A stretch of 64,000 nt of DNA from the NCBI GenBank assembly GCA_943372995.1, contig CALSAQ010000001.1, positions 754,563 through 818,562 of the forward strand. Reading direction: 5' to 3'. The notes below the pieces were generated by a model that had not been told where the DNA came from, did no database searches, and saw only the letters and a list, made by a program, of their open reading frames with translations. Source of the stretch: CAJBVG01 sp943372995. Its GTDB lineage: Bacteria; Bacteroidota; Bacteroidia; Sphingobacteriales; Sphingobacteriaceae. Of this stretch, positions 26,206-35,067 are shown piece after piece; the stretch's first letter is position 1; each line of letters starts with the position of its first letter. Position numbers and translations under genes: made by a program.

Positions 26206-27996
26206 ATGAAAAGAATACTCAGCATTTTTATATTTTGTATTGCCATTACTACTGCATTTGCCCAAGAATATACTCAACCGATGTTACATTCTCAGGTATT
26301 AAAAAATGCATACTTACAATTTCAACTAGATAAAAAATATCAAAAAGCTGGAGCATCTGATACCCTCAACTTACCATTTATCGACGATTTTTCGAACAAA
26401 GGGGTGTATCCTAATTCCTCAAAATGGGTAGATAATTCGGTGTTTATAAATAATAGCTTTGCTATAAAACCTCCTAGCATTGGAGTTGCTACTTTCGATG
26501 GATTTAATGCTCAGGGTAAACCCTATGTACAATCGGAATTTGCTTATGGTGTATGCGACACATTAACTTCTAAGCCTATCGACTTAAACTTTCCAAGTGC
26601 CGATTCCTTATACATCAGTTTTTTCATTCAACCTCAAGGAAATGGAAGACCACCTGCAATAAACGATTCTTTAATTTTAGAATTTAAAAATATTACTACC
26701 AACAAATTTGTAAAAATTAAGAGTTGGCCTGGTAGCACAACTAAAGACTTTAGGTACATATTAATTCCAATTACAGATACCGCTTACTTAAAAAAGGGAT
26801 TTCAATTTCGCTTTAAAAATAAAGGTTCTCAGTTTGGTGCCGATGATCATTGGCATATCGACTACGTAAAACTCGATCGCTTAAGAAGTAAAGATGATAC
26901 TCTATTGAATGATGTTTCGATTAATTCTAATGCTACTTCTTTACTCAAAGATTACACTGCAGTACCATGGAATCAAATGGATGTAAATTTATTAGCTGAA
27001 AATCATTTCATAAACATTAAAAATAATTTCAACTTTTCATCAAACGTCGATTTTACGTTTACTTCCTATATCGAAAACAACAAACTCGATTCTGTAACTA
27101 AGGGTTTGTTCTTAGGCTCTGGTGTTACTTCTAAAGAAGAATCTAAAAAAGTAAGTATTCCACTTAACCCTGTAAAACCTTTTGATGTAATTACTACTTA
27201 CTCATCTGGAACCAACATCGATTTAAATAAATTCAACGACACCTTAATTGCTGTTCAACGATTTAAAGATTATTATGCATACGATGATGGAACAGCAGAA
27301 GATGGCTATGGCATATCTGCCTCAGCAAATGGTCGCTTTGCCTATGGTTTTAGCACTAAAAATACTGACACGTTAACTGAAGTATTATTTCATTTCACTC
27401 AAAAACAAGTTCCTTTAGTAAATCAAATATTCACATTAACGATTTGGAAAAGTATAAATCCAGAAGTCATTCTCTATCAAAAAACTTCTCTCACTCCTAC
27501 TTATATTGATTCTCTAAATGGATTTGCTGGGTATAAATTAGATTCACCTGTTATTATCACTGGAGAATTTTTTGTGGGTTGGATACAAGCTACAAATTTC
27601 TTTATGAACATTGGCTTGGATAGAAACACCATAAACAATCAACATATGTTTTATCGTGTTAACTCAACAGGTTGGCAACAAAGTGGCATACTTGGTTCAG
27701 TAATGATTCGTCCGGTATTTGGTGATAAATTATCTACAGGAATTTTTAGTACTAAGAAAAAAGAAAATACATTTACCATTTACCCGAATCCAGGAAATGG
27801 TATAATCAGTATTAATCATGAGTATCGAGTATCGAGTATCGAGTATCGAGTTACAAATATTCAAGGACAAGTAGTGCACACCACTACTGAAGCTACTATT
27901 GATATTTCACCATTCCCAAAAGGAATGTACATTATTCAAGTACTTGATGAATACAAACAAGTGTTGGGCAGTCAGAAGTATTTAAAAAATGAATGA
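26206..27996 (+). CDS. T9SS-secreted protein with type A sorting domain
   Basis: This is a 596-residue secreted protein. The signal peptide is about 1-19 (ITTAFAQ), and the C-terminal sorting domain begins with FTIYPNPGNGIISI. The central region (about 40-520) is beta-rich without a family I can name. A perfect 7-bp tandem repeat (27820-27851) lies inside the sorting-domain coding region and encodes HEYRVSSIEYRV; one unit more or less would change the reading frame for the last ~47 residues. An ATG at 26176 would add ten polar residues before the signal peptide, so 26206 is chosen. It overlaps the rhodanese gene by 8 bp. Confidence 0.85.
   Translation: MKRILSIFIFCIAITTAFAQEYTQPMLHSQVLKNAYLQFQLDKKYQKAGASDTLNLPFIDDFSNKGVYPNSSKWVDNSVFINNSFAIKPPSIGVATFDGFNAQGKPYVQSEFAYGVCDTLTSKPIDLNFPSADSLYISFFIQPQGNGRPPAINDSLILEFKNITTNKFVKIKSWPGSTTKDFRYILIPITDTAYLKKGFQFRFKNKGSQFGADDHWHIDYVKLDRLRSKDDTLLNDVSINSNATSLLKDYTAVPWNQMDVNLLAENHFINIKNNFNFSSNVDFTFTSYIENNKLDSVTKGLFLGSGVTSKEESKKVSIPLNPVKPFDVITTYSSGTNIDLNKFNDTLIAVQRFKDYYAYDDGTAEDGYGISASANGRFAYGFSTKNTDTLTEVLFHFTQKQVPLVNQIFTLTIWKSINPEVILYQKTSLTPTYIDSLNGFAGYKLDSPVIITGEFFVGWIQATNFFMNIGLDRNTINNQHMFYRVNSTGWQQSGILGSVMIRPVFGDKLSTGIFSTKKKENTFTIYPNPGNGIISINHEYRVSSIEYRVTNIQGQVVHTTTEATIDISPFPKGMYIIQVLDEYKQVLGSQKYLKNE
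27820..27851 (+). repeat. Perfect heptamer repeat inside coding sequence (GAGTATC x 4.6)
   Basis: Four exact GAGTATC units plus GAGT lie in frame within the T9SS sorting domain. The 7-bp unit is not a multiple of three. Confidence 0.95.
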
Positions 27997-28285
27997 GATT
28001 TCGGCCCTTGAACTTAAAACACTAATAGATTCTCATAATAGCCCTTATATTCTCGATGTTCGTGAACGTATAGAGTACTTTAGTTACAATATAGGTGGCA
28101 CTTTAATCCCATTGGGTGCATTGCCAGATCAATTAGAAGAATTACCTGAAGACCTTGATCAAGAAATTGTGGTGGTCTGTCAAAAAGGGATACGTAGCCG
28201 TACTGCACAAAAGATTTTAATGCAAGCTGGCTATACAAATGTCAAAAATCTTCGTGGTGGGCTATCAGCTTTCCACCGAATTTGA
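27989..28285 (+). CDS. Rhodanese-like domain protein
   Basis: This is a 98-residue stand-alone rhodanese domain without a signal peptide, so it is cytoplasmic. The active-site loop is CQKGIRS (Cys 64), and the N-terminal motif ILDVRERIEY is typical. It is a sulfur- or persulfide-transfer domain; the partner is unknown. Its ATG lies inside the end of the T9SS gene (8-bp overlap), which suggests translational coupling of a cytoplasmic sulfurtransferase to a secreted protein and then to the multihaem cytochrome downstream. Confidence 0.9.
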   Translation: MNEISALELKTLIDSHNSPYILDVRERIEYFSYNIGGTLIPLGALPDQLEELPEDLDQEIVVVCQKGIRSRTAQKILMQAGYTNVKNLRGGLSAFHRI

Positions 28286-28292
28286 TATTTTT

Positions 28293-30293
28293 ATGCAAAT
28301 GTCTTTCCGAAAGCTAATACTCTATTTTATCCTATTCATAGGAATCGTTACGATTACCTTTGTGAATATATACTGCAGTGGTTCAAAGAAAGTAGAAACA
28401 CCCGTATATAAAAATCATGCTGATGGTGTTCAGTACGTTGGTATGAATACTTGCAAAACTTGCCACTCCACCATTTACGAAACATTCATTCAAACGGGAA
28501 TGGGCAAATCTTTTGCGGCTGCCACTCGTTCAAAAAGCGCTGGTCACTTTGATGACCATGCAATTATTTACGATAAATATCAGGATTTATATTACAGACC
28601 TTTCTTTCAAAACGATAGCATGTACATCATGGAGTTTAGGATAGAAGGGAAAGATACCACACATAAACGCATACAAAAAGTAGATTATATTGTGGGCTCT
28701 GGTCAGCATACCAATTCACACATGTATCAAGTAAATGGATATTTCTATCAAATGCCCATGACTTTTTATACTCAAAAACAGAAGTGGGATTTTCCTCCTG
28801 GTTTTGAAAACGGTTTTAATTCTCGTTTCAGCAGGACTATTGAGTTAGAGTGTATGAGTTGCCATAATGCCTATCCTAATTTTGTACCTGGCTCTAAGAA
28901 TAAATATGCTAGTGTATTACAAGGAATAGATTGCGAAAGATGTCATGGACCAGGCGAATTACATGTAAAAGAAAAACAAAGTGGTACTCTTATCGATACT
29001 GCCAATGAAATAGATTACAGCATTGTCAATCCGAAGAAACTACCTTACAATTTACAAGTTGATGTTTGTCAGCGTTGCCACTTACAAGGAAATGCGGTAT
29101 TGAAAGAAGGTAAATCTTTTTTTGATTTTAAACCAGGGCAAAAACTATCTGATTACATGGACATCTTTTTACCTCGATATGTTGGAGAGAAAACTTTTGT
29201 AATGGCCTCTCATGCCGACCGTTTAAAACAAAGTAAATGCTTCATCGAAAGCAATATTAAAAAGATAAATGTAAATACTAAAAAATACAAGAACAGCATT
29301 TACGACAATTCGCAACACTCCTCATTTACTTGCATCTCTTGTCATAACCCACATGTAAGTGTAAAAACAACCGACGATTCGCAATTCAATAATGCATGTA
29401 AATCTTGCCATGGGAACAAGCAATATGCAAGCTTGAAATTATGTTCTGAAACGCTAAACAACAGAAAGATAAACAACGATAATTGCTGGAAGTGCCACAT
29501 GCCAAGCTCTGGAACGGTAGATATTCCTCATGTTACGGTACATGACCATAAAATTCAAATTCCAATAAAAACAAAAGAAAAAGAAGAGATAAAACGTTTT
29601 GTAGGCATAGCGTCTATCAACAATCCAAACCCTAATCCACATACCATTGGAGAAGCATACCTCTCCTACTATGAAAAATTCGAAAATAAAAGAGAGTACC
29701 TCGATTCGGCAAAGTTCTATTTAAGTAAAGATGGAAATTATACTCCTGTTCATTTTTTCAATAACATCATCCGTTTGTATTATTTGAAGGAAGATTATCA
29801 GGAAGTTATTAATAAAGCAAAAGAACAAGCTGTATTGTATAGTAAAGATGCTTGGACATTATACAGAATTGCAGAATCATTTTATCAATTAGGTGATAAT
29901 AAATCAGCACTCGATTACATAAGGGCGGCAGTAGAATATGGACCGTATTTTTTAGAATTCAGAAACAAACTTGGTGTAATAGCACTAAATAACAATGATT
30001 TACCTCTGGCAAAATCGAGTTTCGAGTTTATTTACAAGGAGAATCCTAACTTTGTTTCGGCATTATCGAACCTAGGTTATCTGTATCTAAGAGAAAACAG
30101 AATAGACGAAGCTGAGAAATTAATAAACAGAGCAATAGCGTTAGATCCCGATTATGAGCAAGCACTTTTAAACAAGGCGAGTATTTATATGTTTAAGAAT
30201 GATAAAGAAAATGCTTTAAAGATTATTAGAAGAATATTGAAAAAAAATCCAAATAATGAAAAGGCAAAACAAGCCTTACAAATGATTGCATAA
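28293..30293 (+). CDS. Multihaem (seven CxxCH) cytochrome with C-terminal TPRs
   Basis: This is a 666-residue lipoprotein-like protein: an N-terminal hydrophobic stretch ends in NIYCSG (Cys 28). The first ~410 residues hold seven haem-binding motifs: CKTCH (54-58), CMSCH, CERCH, CQRCH, CISCH, CKSCH and CWKCH. The C-terminal ~190 residues are tetratricopeptide repeats (SALDYIRAAVEYGP, DEAEKLINRAIALDPDYEQA). The layout resembles cytochrome c554-type/multihaem-TPR proteins with unknown redox partners. The start at 28293 is preferred over 28239, which lies inside the rhodanese gene. It is followed by mltG after 3 bp. Confidence 0.9.
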   Translation: MQMSFRKLILYFILFIGIVTITFVNIYCSGSKKVETPVYKNHADGVQYVGMNTCKTCHSTIYETFIQTGMGKSFAAATRSKSAGHFDDHAIIYDKYQDLYYRPFFQNDSMYIMEFRIEGKDTTHKRIQKVDYIVGSGQHTNSHMYQVNGYFYQMPMTFYTQKQKWDFPPGFENGFNSRFSRTIELECMSCHNAYPNFVPGSKNKYASVLQGIDCERCHGPGELHVKEKQSGTLIDTANEIDYSIVNPKKLPYNLQVDVCQRCHLQGNAVLKEGKSFFDFKPGQKLSDYMDIFLPRYVGEKTFVMASHADRLKQSKCFIESNIKKINVNTKKYKNSIYDNSQHSSFTCISCHNPHVSVKTTDDSQFNNACKSCHGNKQYASLKLCSETLNNRKINNDNCWKCHMPSSGTVDIPHVTVHDHKIQIPIKTKEKEEIKRFVGIASINNPNPNPHTIGEAYLSYYEKFENKREYLDSAKFYLSKDGNYTPVHFFNNIIRLYYLKEDYQEVINKAKEQAVLYSKDAWTLYRIAESFYQLGDNKSALDYIRAAVEYGPYFLEFRNKLGVIALNNNDLPLAKSSFEFIYKENPNFVSALSNLGYLYLRENRIDEAEKLINRAIALDPDYEQALLNKASIYMFKNDKENALKIIRRILKKNPNNEKAKQALQMIA

Positions 30294-30296
30294 AGA

Positions 30297-31328
30297 ATGA
30301 GAAAAAACAAAAAAACGATTAGCATTGTATTATTAACTCTAGCACTCATACTTGGTGCAGCAGCATTTCATTACTATAACACCCTTTTCAGTGCCAATGT
30401 AAATAAGGATGCGGATGAATATCTATTTATACCTACAGGTGCAAGCTTCGAAGATGTTGTAACCATTGTTAAGGTTAATAATATCATACGTAACGATGAG
30501 ACCTTTGCTTGGGTCGCCGAGAAAATGAAATACAAAAACATTAAACCAGGTAAATATAAAATTGAACCTGGTATGAGTAATGTTGAATTAATACGTATGC
30601 TAAGGGCTGGAAGGCAAGAACCTGTTAAGTTGCAATTTCAAAATATTCGCTTGAAAAAAGAATTTGCAGGATATATCGGTCGACAATTAGAAGTAGACTC
30701 TACACAGTTGTTAAGCATGCTTGATAGCATGGATTTGTTGCGTACAATGGGCTTTGATGAAGATAATATCTTCTGTATGTTCATTCCAAATACCTACGAA
30801 TTTTACTGGAATACTTCTGCAGAGAAATTTGTAAATAAAATGCACGATGAGTACCAACGATTTTGGAACGATGAAAGGAAAGCTAAGGCTAAAAAGATTG
30901 GACTAAGTCCTGTAGAGGTAAGCATTTTGGCTTCTATTACAGATCAAGAAGCATTGGTTAATGCTGAGTTGAAACGAGTAGCTGGAGTATACATGAACAG
31001 ACTGAATAGAGGGATGAAACTAGAAGCTGATCCCACTGTAATATTTGCCATTGGCGACTTCAACATTAAAAGGGTTTTAAATCGAATGTTACAATTTGAT
31101 TCGCCTTATAATACTTATAAATACAATGGCTTGCCACCCGGACCGATATGTATGCCATCAGTAGCTGCAATAGATGCAGTACTATCATACGAACAACACA
31201 ATTACATTTATTTTTGTGCGAAAGAAGATTTCTCGGGATACCATAATTTTGCAAGCAACTTAGCCGATCACCAAGCTAATGCAAGAAAATTTCAGCAAGC
31301 ATTGACGAAGAGAAGGATAATGAAATAA
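30297..31328 (+). CDS. mltG: Endolytic murein transglycosylase
   Basis: This is an inner-membrane lytic transglycosylase that cuts nascent glycan strands. The 343 residues have an N-terminal transmembrane helix (about 7-27), a LysM-like region (FIPTGASFEDVVTIV), the catalytic region with ASITDQEALVNAELKRVAGVYMNRL (catalytic Glu in DQEA) and KLEADPTVIFAIG, and the conserved YNTYKYNGLPPGPICMPS. The length is normal. It follows the cytochrome gene by 3 bp. Confidence 0.95.
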   Translation: MRKNKKTISIVLLTLALILGAAAFHYYNTLFSANVNKDADEYLFIPTGASFEDVVTIVKVNNIIRNDETFAWVAEKMKYKNIKPGKYKIEPGMSNVELIRMLRAGRQEPVKLQFQNIRLKKEFAGYIGRQLEVDSTQLLSMLDSMDLLRTMGFDEDNIFCMFIPNTYEFYWNTSAEKFVNKMHDEYQRFWNDERKAKAKKIGLSPVEVSILASITDQEALVNAELKRVAGVYMNRLNRGMKLEADPTVIFAIGDFNIKRVLNRMLQFDSPYNTYKYNGLPPGPICMPSVAAIDAVLSYEQHNYIYFCAKEDFSGYHNFASNLADHQANARKFQQALTKRRIMK

Positions 31329-31377
31329 ATCGTGTGCTCGTATGCTCGTGTAATTAGAATTTAGAATTTTTAGAAAG

Positions 31378-31785
31378 ATGTTTGAAAACGAAACAAAAAT
31401 AAGAGTACGATACGGAGAGACCGACCAAATGGGTTACGTTTACTATGGAAACTATGCGGAGTTCTATGAAGTAGCTCGTGTGGAAATGCTCAGAAAGTTA
31501 GGTCTTACTTATAAATGGATGGAAGAAACTGGGATTATGATGCCAGTGTTGGAATTAAAATGCAAGTACATAAAACCTGCCTATTACGACGATGAGATTA
31601 CCATTAAAGTTGTGATTAAAGAATTACCATCTACAAGAATTGTATTTAACTACGAATTGTACAACGAAAAGAACGAGTTAATTAATTTAGGTGAAACCAC
31701 CTTAGTATTCGTAAATATTGCCACTAAACGACCAAGTTTAGGACCACCAGAATTTATGGAGAAAATTAAAGTTTACTTTGAGTAA
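31378..31785 (+). CDS. YbgC/FadM-like acyl-CoA thioesterase
   Basis: This is a 135-residue hotdog thioesterase. The active-site segment RYGETDQMGYVYYGNYAEFYE (about 10-30) has the D-x-x-G-x-x-x-x-x-x-Y pattern of YbgC/FadM enzymes. The start follows a short 7-bp word array (TAGAATT-like). Its stop codon overlaps the ATG of the YihY gene by 1 bp. Confidence 0.9.
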   Translation: MFENETKIRVRYGETDQMGYVYYGNYAEFYEVARVEMLRKLGLTYKWMEETGIMMPVLELKCKYIKPAYYDDEITIKVVIKELPSTRIVFNYELYNEKNELINLGETTLVFVNIATKRPSLGPPEFMEKIKVYFE

Positions 31786-32756
31786 TGAATAGAATAAAAG
31801 CATGGTTATGGCACTTACCCTTTGTAGAAAGAGTGGTTGAACGTAGTAAACATACCAGCTTAATTGGGTTTGATGGATTACCTGTTTATACTGTATTGGA
31901 ATTCTTTTTTAAAGAAATACAAAAAGAACACCTCAATACTAAAGCCACTTCCCTAGCCTTTTCATTTTTCCTTGCCATATTTCCTGCAACCATATTTTTA
32001 TTTACATTAATTCCATATATACCTGTAAATAATTTCCAAGATCAGTTGCTTTATATTTTAAGTCAGGTATTACCTGCCAACGCCTACGAAGCTGTACAAT
32101 CGACTCTTACTGATATTATAAAAAACCAAAATGGAGGATTATTAACCTTTGGTTTTATTGCAGCAATCTTTTTCTCTTCGAATGGAATTATGGCTTTAAT
32201 GAGAAATTTCAATAAAGCTTCTTTCATCAGAGACACCCGCAAGGGCTGGAAGAAAAGAAGAATCGCCATTACACTTACTTTTGTAATTTCTATAATGTTG
32301 ATTATTGGAGTGAGTTTAATCATTGCAGGGAACTATATCATAAATATTTTAGAAGAATACGAAATAATACATGGCGCTTTAAGTAAATATTCATTGATAC
32401 TAGTGAATTGGATAATTATTCTGTTATTGTTCTTTAGCATCATCTCCACCTTGTATTATTACGGGCCAGGTTCCAATAAAAAATTCAAATTTTTCTCAGC
32501 AGGTGCTACCCTAGCGACAGTGTTATCCATTGCCAGTTCATCAGGGTTCGCATTCTACGTGAATAATTTCGGGAGTTATAATAAGTTATACGGATCTATC
32601 GGTACACTTATCGTTATCATGATTTGGTTATACCTAAATTCAATGATTTTATTAATTGGATTTGAGTTAAATGCGAGTATCAATATTCTAAAACAAAACC
32701 TACCCGAACCTATCAAAAAAAGAATGGGAAACAGGTTACGGAGTTCAGAAAGTTAG
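31785..32756 (+). CDS. YihY/BrkB family membrane protein
   Basis: This is a 323-residue integral membrane protein of the YihY/virulence factor BrkB family. It shows about six hydrophobic helices and the family segments KATSLAFSFFLAIFPATIFL, YYYGPGSNKKFKFFSAGA and FYVNNFGSYNKLYGSIGTLI. Despite an old misannotation as ribonuclease BN, the family is an inner-membrane protein of unsettled function. It is the last gene of the plus-strand run and converges on the HD gene; the 82-bp spacer holds an octad palindrome that may serve as a terminator. Confidence 0.9.
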   Translation: MNRIKAWLWHLPFVERVVERSKHTSLIGFDGLPVYTVLEFFFKEIQKEHLNTKATSLAFSFFLAIFPATIFLFTLIPYIPVNNFQDQLLYILSQVLPANAYEAVQSTLTDIIKNQNGGLLTFGFIAAIFFSSNGIMALMRNFNKASFIRDTRKGWKKRRIAITLTFVISIMLIIGVSLIIAGNYIINILEEYEIIHGALSKYSLILVNWIIILLLFFSIISTLYYYGPGSNKKFKFFSAGATLATVLSIASSSGFAFYVNNFGSYNKLYGSIGTLIVIMIWLYLNSMILLIGFELNASINILKQNLPEPIKKRMGNRLRSSES

Positions 32757-32763
32757 ACAGATT

Positions 32764-32819
32764 TCCCCTGTGTCTCTGTGTTAAAAAAACCTAATCACAG
32801 GGACACAGAGGCACAGAGT
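32764..32819. repeat. Octad palindromic repeat between convergent genes
   Basis: CCCTGTGT and CTCTGTGT units pair with three CACAGGGA-like units about 15 bp away. A run of seven A residues lies in the loop. It is the most complete copy of the octad family and could act as a hairpin terminator. Confidence 0.85.
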
Positions 32820-32838
32820 AAGAAAATAATTCAAGTTC

Positions 32839-34902
32839 TTACATTTCAATTGCTCTAACATGATAAATACTCATGAGCATTTCTTTAAAGAGTTGTTTGA
32901 TGCGATGTATTTCTTTTATTGAAATATCAGAATTGATTAATTGTTTTTGTTGAATTTTGTAATCGATTACCTTTTCTACAATCTCCGAAATTGTTTTTGC
33001 ATCATGTACCTTTAAGCTTCTAGATGCTGCCTCTACACTATCTGCGAGCATGAGCACTGCGGTTTCTTTAGAAAAAGGAATTGGACCAGGGTAGCGAAAA
33101 ATATTTTCATTTATAGAAGCTTCAGGGTAATTCTTTAAAAACGATTGATAAAAATAATCGACTCTAGAATTACCATGGTGAGTACGAATAAAATCGACGA
33201 TATCTTTAGGCAATTGATTTCTTGTGGCAATCTCAATGCCTGCATATACATGTCGGATAATTATTTTCGCACTCTCCTCATAAGGTAAATCGTCGTGAGG
33301 ATTTGAACCTTGTTGTTGGTTCTCAATAAAATATTGAGGGCTTTCCATTTTACCAATATCATGATACAATGCTCCTGCCCTTACCAGTAAAGCATTTCCA
33401 CCTATTTCGAAGATGGCTGCTTCTGCTAAATTTGCCACTTGTAGGGAGTGTTGAAAAGTACCAGGCGCTTTGTATGATAGTTCTCTTAACAGAGGGTTAT
33501 TGATGTTGGTGTATTCCATTAAGGTTACTTCGGTGGTAATTCCGAATAGTTTTTCGAAAGCATAGATTAACGGATATGCAATTAAAGAAAGAATTACACT
33601 TACTAAGAACCAAACCAAATGACTCCAATCAATATTTAAGAAAGAACCTTCGTGAATAATTGAGATTCCAATATAACCTACAACATAAGTGGTGTATATG
33701 AGTAAAGCGGATAATAAAAACTGAGAACGTTTCAATAAGTTCTTAATACTATTGATCGCCACCATACCTGCAGTAATTTGCAAGAAAATAAATTCATAAC
33801 CATTGGGTACAAAGAAACCAGCAACAACTACTACCAAGAGGTGAATATATAGCGCCAAACGAGTATCGAAAATTACTCGAATGATAATTGGAACAATACA
33901 GTACGGGATAAAGTATAAACTAGGAAGATTCATTCTCAGAGCCCAAGAAAGGACAACCAACATAAAGGTAACGATGAGAAGAATTAAAAACATTTTCCTC
34001 ACATCAGCATAAATATCTTTTCTAAATAGAGATAAGAACACCATGAGTAAAGTAAGGATAAGGCCTACTAATATTCCCTGCCCTAAACTTACTATGTACT
34101 TATTGCCAAGTATTCCTAATCTTCGGTCGTATTCATTTTTCAGGGATTCTAATACATTGTAAATTTGCTCATCAACCAAACGACCACGATCAACAATAAT
34201 ATCATCTTTACGAACCATACCCCTATAATTAGATATAGCTGCTAATTTTTCCTTAAGTATCTTCTGATTCAGATTCTCGTTATATAATATATTTTCTGTT
34301 AGGGCTTGCTGCAAAGAAGCAGATAACAAGGAAGTATCTAAATCTGAATTCATATTAGAAACAGACCTTCTGATTTCTAGGGAAGCAGCTTTGTAATCGA
34401 GAAGAGTACTGATGCTTGTGGGGCGCGCTTCGGTGTTTCTGAGTAAATAAATAAGATCTGTATTGTCGTCATTTACATCACTAGATACAACAGAAATAAT
34501 CCCCTTGGTGTATAATCCAAGAAGTATATTCTCACCTGTTATTAAGGATTTCTTATAATTTGCCTTATCAACGGAGCCATATTTTGCCAGCCAAAGGGAA
34601 TAGAACTCATTTCGGAATAATATCAAGCTATTCTTCTCCACCTCTTCATTAAATTCATAGAAAGGAACCATCTGATTGATTACCTCTCTCTTTTCCGACT
34701 CAATTTCGGCTTCCGACTTTTCTATGGCGAAATCGAATGGAGAAATGAGCTGTTCGTGCATCCAAGGTTTACCCTTATCAAATTCGTATTTAAACTTTCT
34801 ACCTTTCGGAAGGGAAATTACGATAACACAAACACACACAAACATGAGTACGTATTTTATGAAATCCTGACGAAAAGTGGTTTTAGGAGTTTGTGATAAC
34901 AT
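32839..34902 (-). CDS. 7TM-HD domain phosphohydrolase (PgpH-like)
   Basis: This is a 687-residue protein. An N-terminal membrane anchor and extracytoplasmic domain (about 40-270) precede seven transmembrane helices (about 275-470) and a cytoplasmic HD domain. The HD motifs are YHDIGKMESPQYF, HVYAGIEIA and RTHHGNSRVDYFY. The best-studied relatives of this architecture (PgpH) degrade c-di-AMP, so signalling-nucleotide hydrolysis is a reasonable inference. It is transcribed alone, divergent from a T9SS gene with a 165-bp spacer. Confidence 0.9.
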   Translation of the reverse strand: MLSQTPKTTFRQDFIKYVLMFVCVCVIVISLPKGRKFKYEFDKGKPWMHEQLISPFDFAIEKSEAEIESEKREVINQMVPFYEFNEEVEKNSLILFRNEFYSLWLAKYGSVDKANYKKSLITGENILLGLYTKGIISVVSSDVNDDNTDLIYLLRNTEARPTSISTLLDYKAASLEIRRSVSNMNSDLDTSLLSASLQQALTENILYNENLNQKILKEKLAAISNYRGMVRKDDIIVDRGRLVDEQIYNVLESLKNEYDRRLGILGNKYIVSLGQGILVGLILTLLMVFLSLFRKDIYADVRKMFLILLIVTFMLVVLSWALRMNLPSLYFIPYCIVPIIIRVIFDTRLALYIHLLVVVVAGFFVPNGYEFIFLQITAGMVAINSIKNLLKRSQFLLSALLIYTTYVVGYIGISIIHEGSFLNIDWSHLVWFLVSVILSLIAYPLIYAFEKLFGITTEVTLMEYTNINNPLLRELSYKAPGTFQHSLQVANLAEAAIFEIGGNALLVRAGALYHDIGKMESPQYFIENQQQGSNPHDDLPYEESAKIIIRHVYAGIEIATRNQLPKDIVDFIRTHHGNSRVDYFYQSFLKNYPEASINENIFRYPGPIPFSKETAVLMLADSVEAASRSLKVHDAKTISEIVEKVIDYKIQQKQLINSDISIKEIHRIKQLFKEMLMSIYHVRAIEM

Positions 34903-35067
34903 GCTTGGAGCTAATTACTAACAATAATAAAGAATTCTAACTTATTTTAAAAAATACATAGAACAGATAATTATATTAGTGTTTGGTATGCAATAATTAA
35001 ATATATTATAAATATATGAAATTTATCCTCCACTTATTGAAGTAAATAGAATTTAAATAATTAATAA

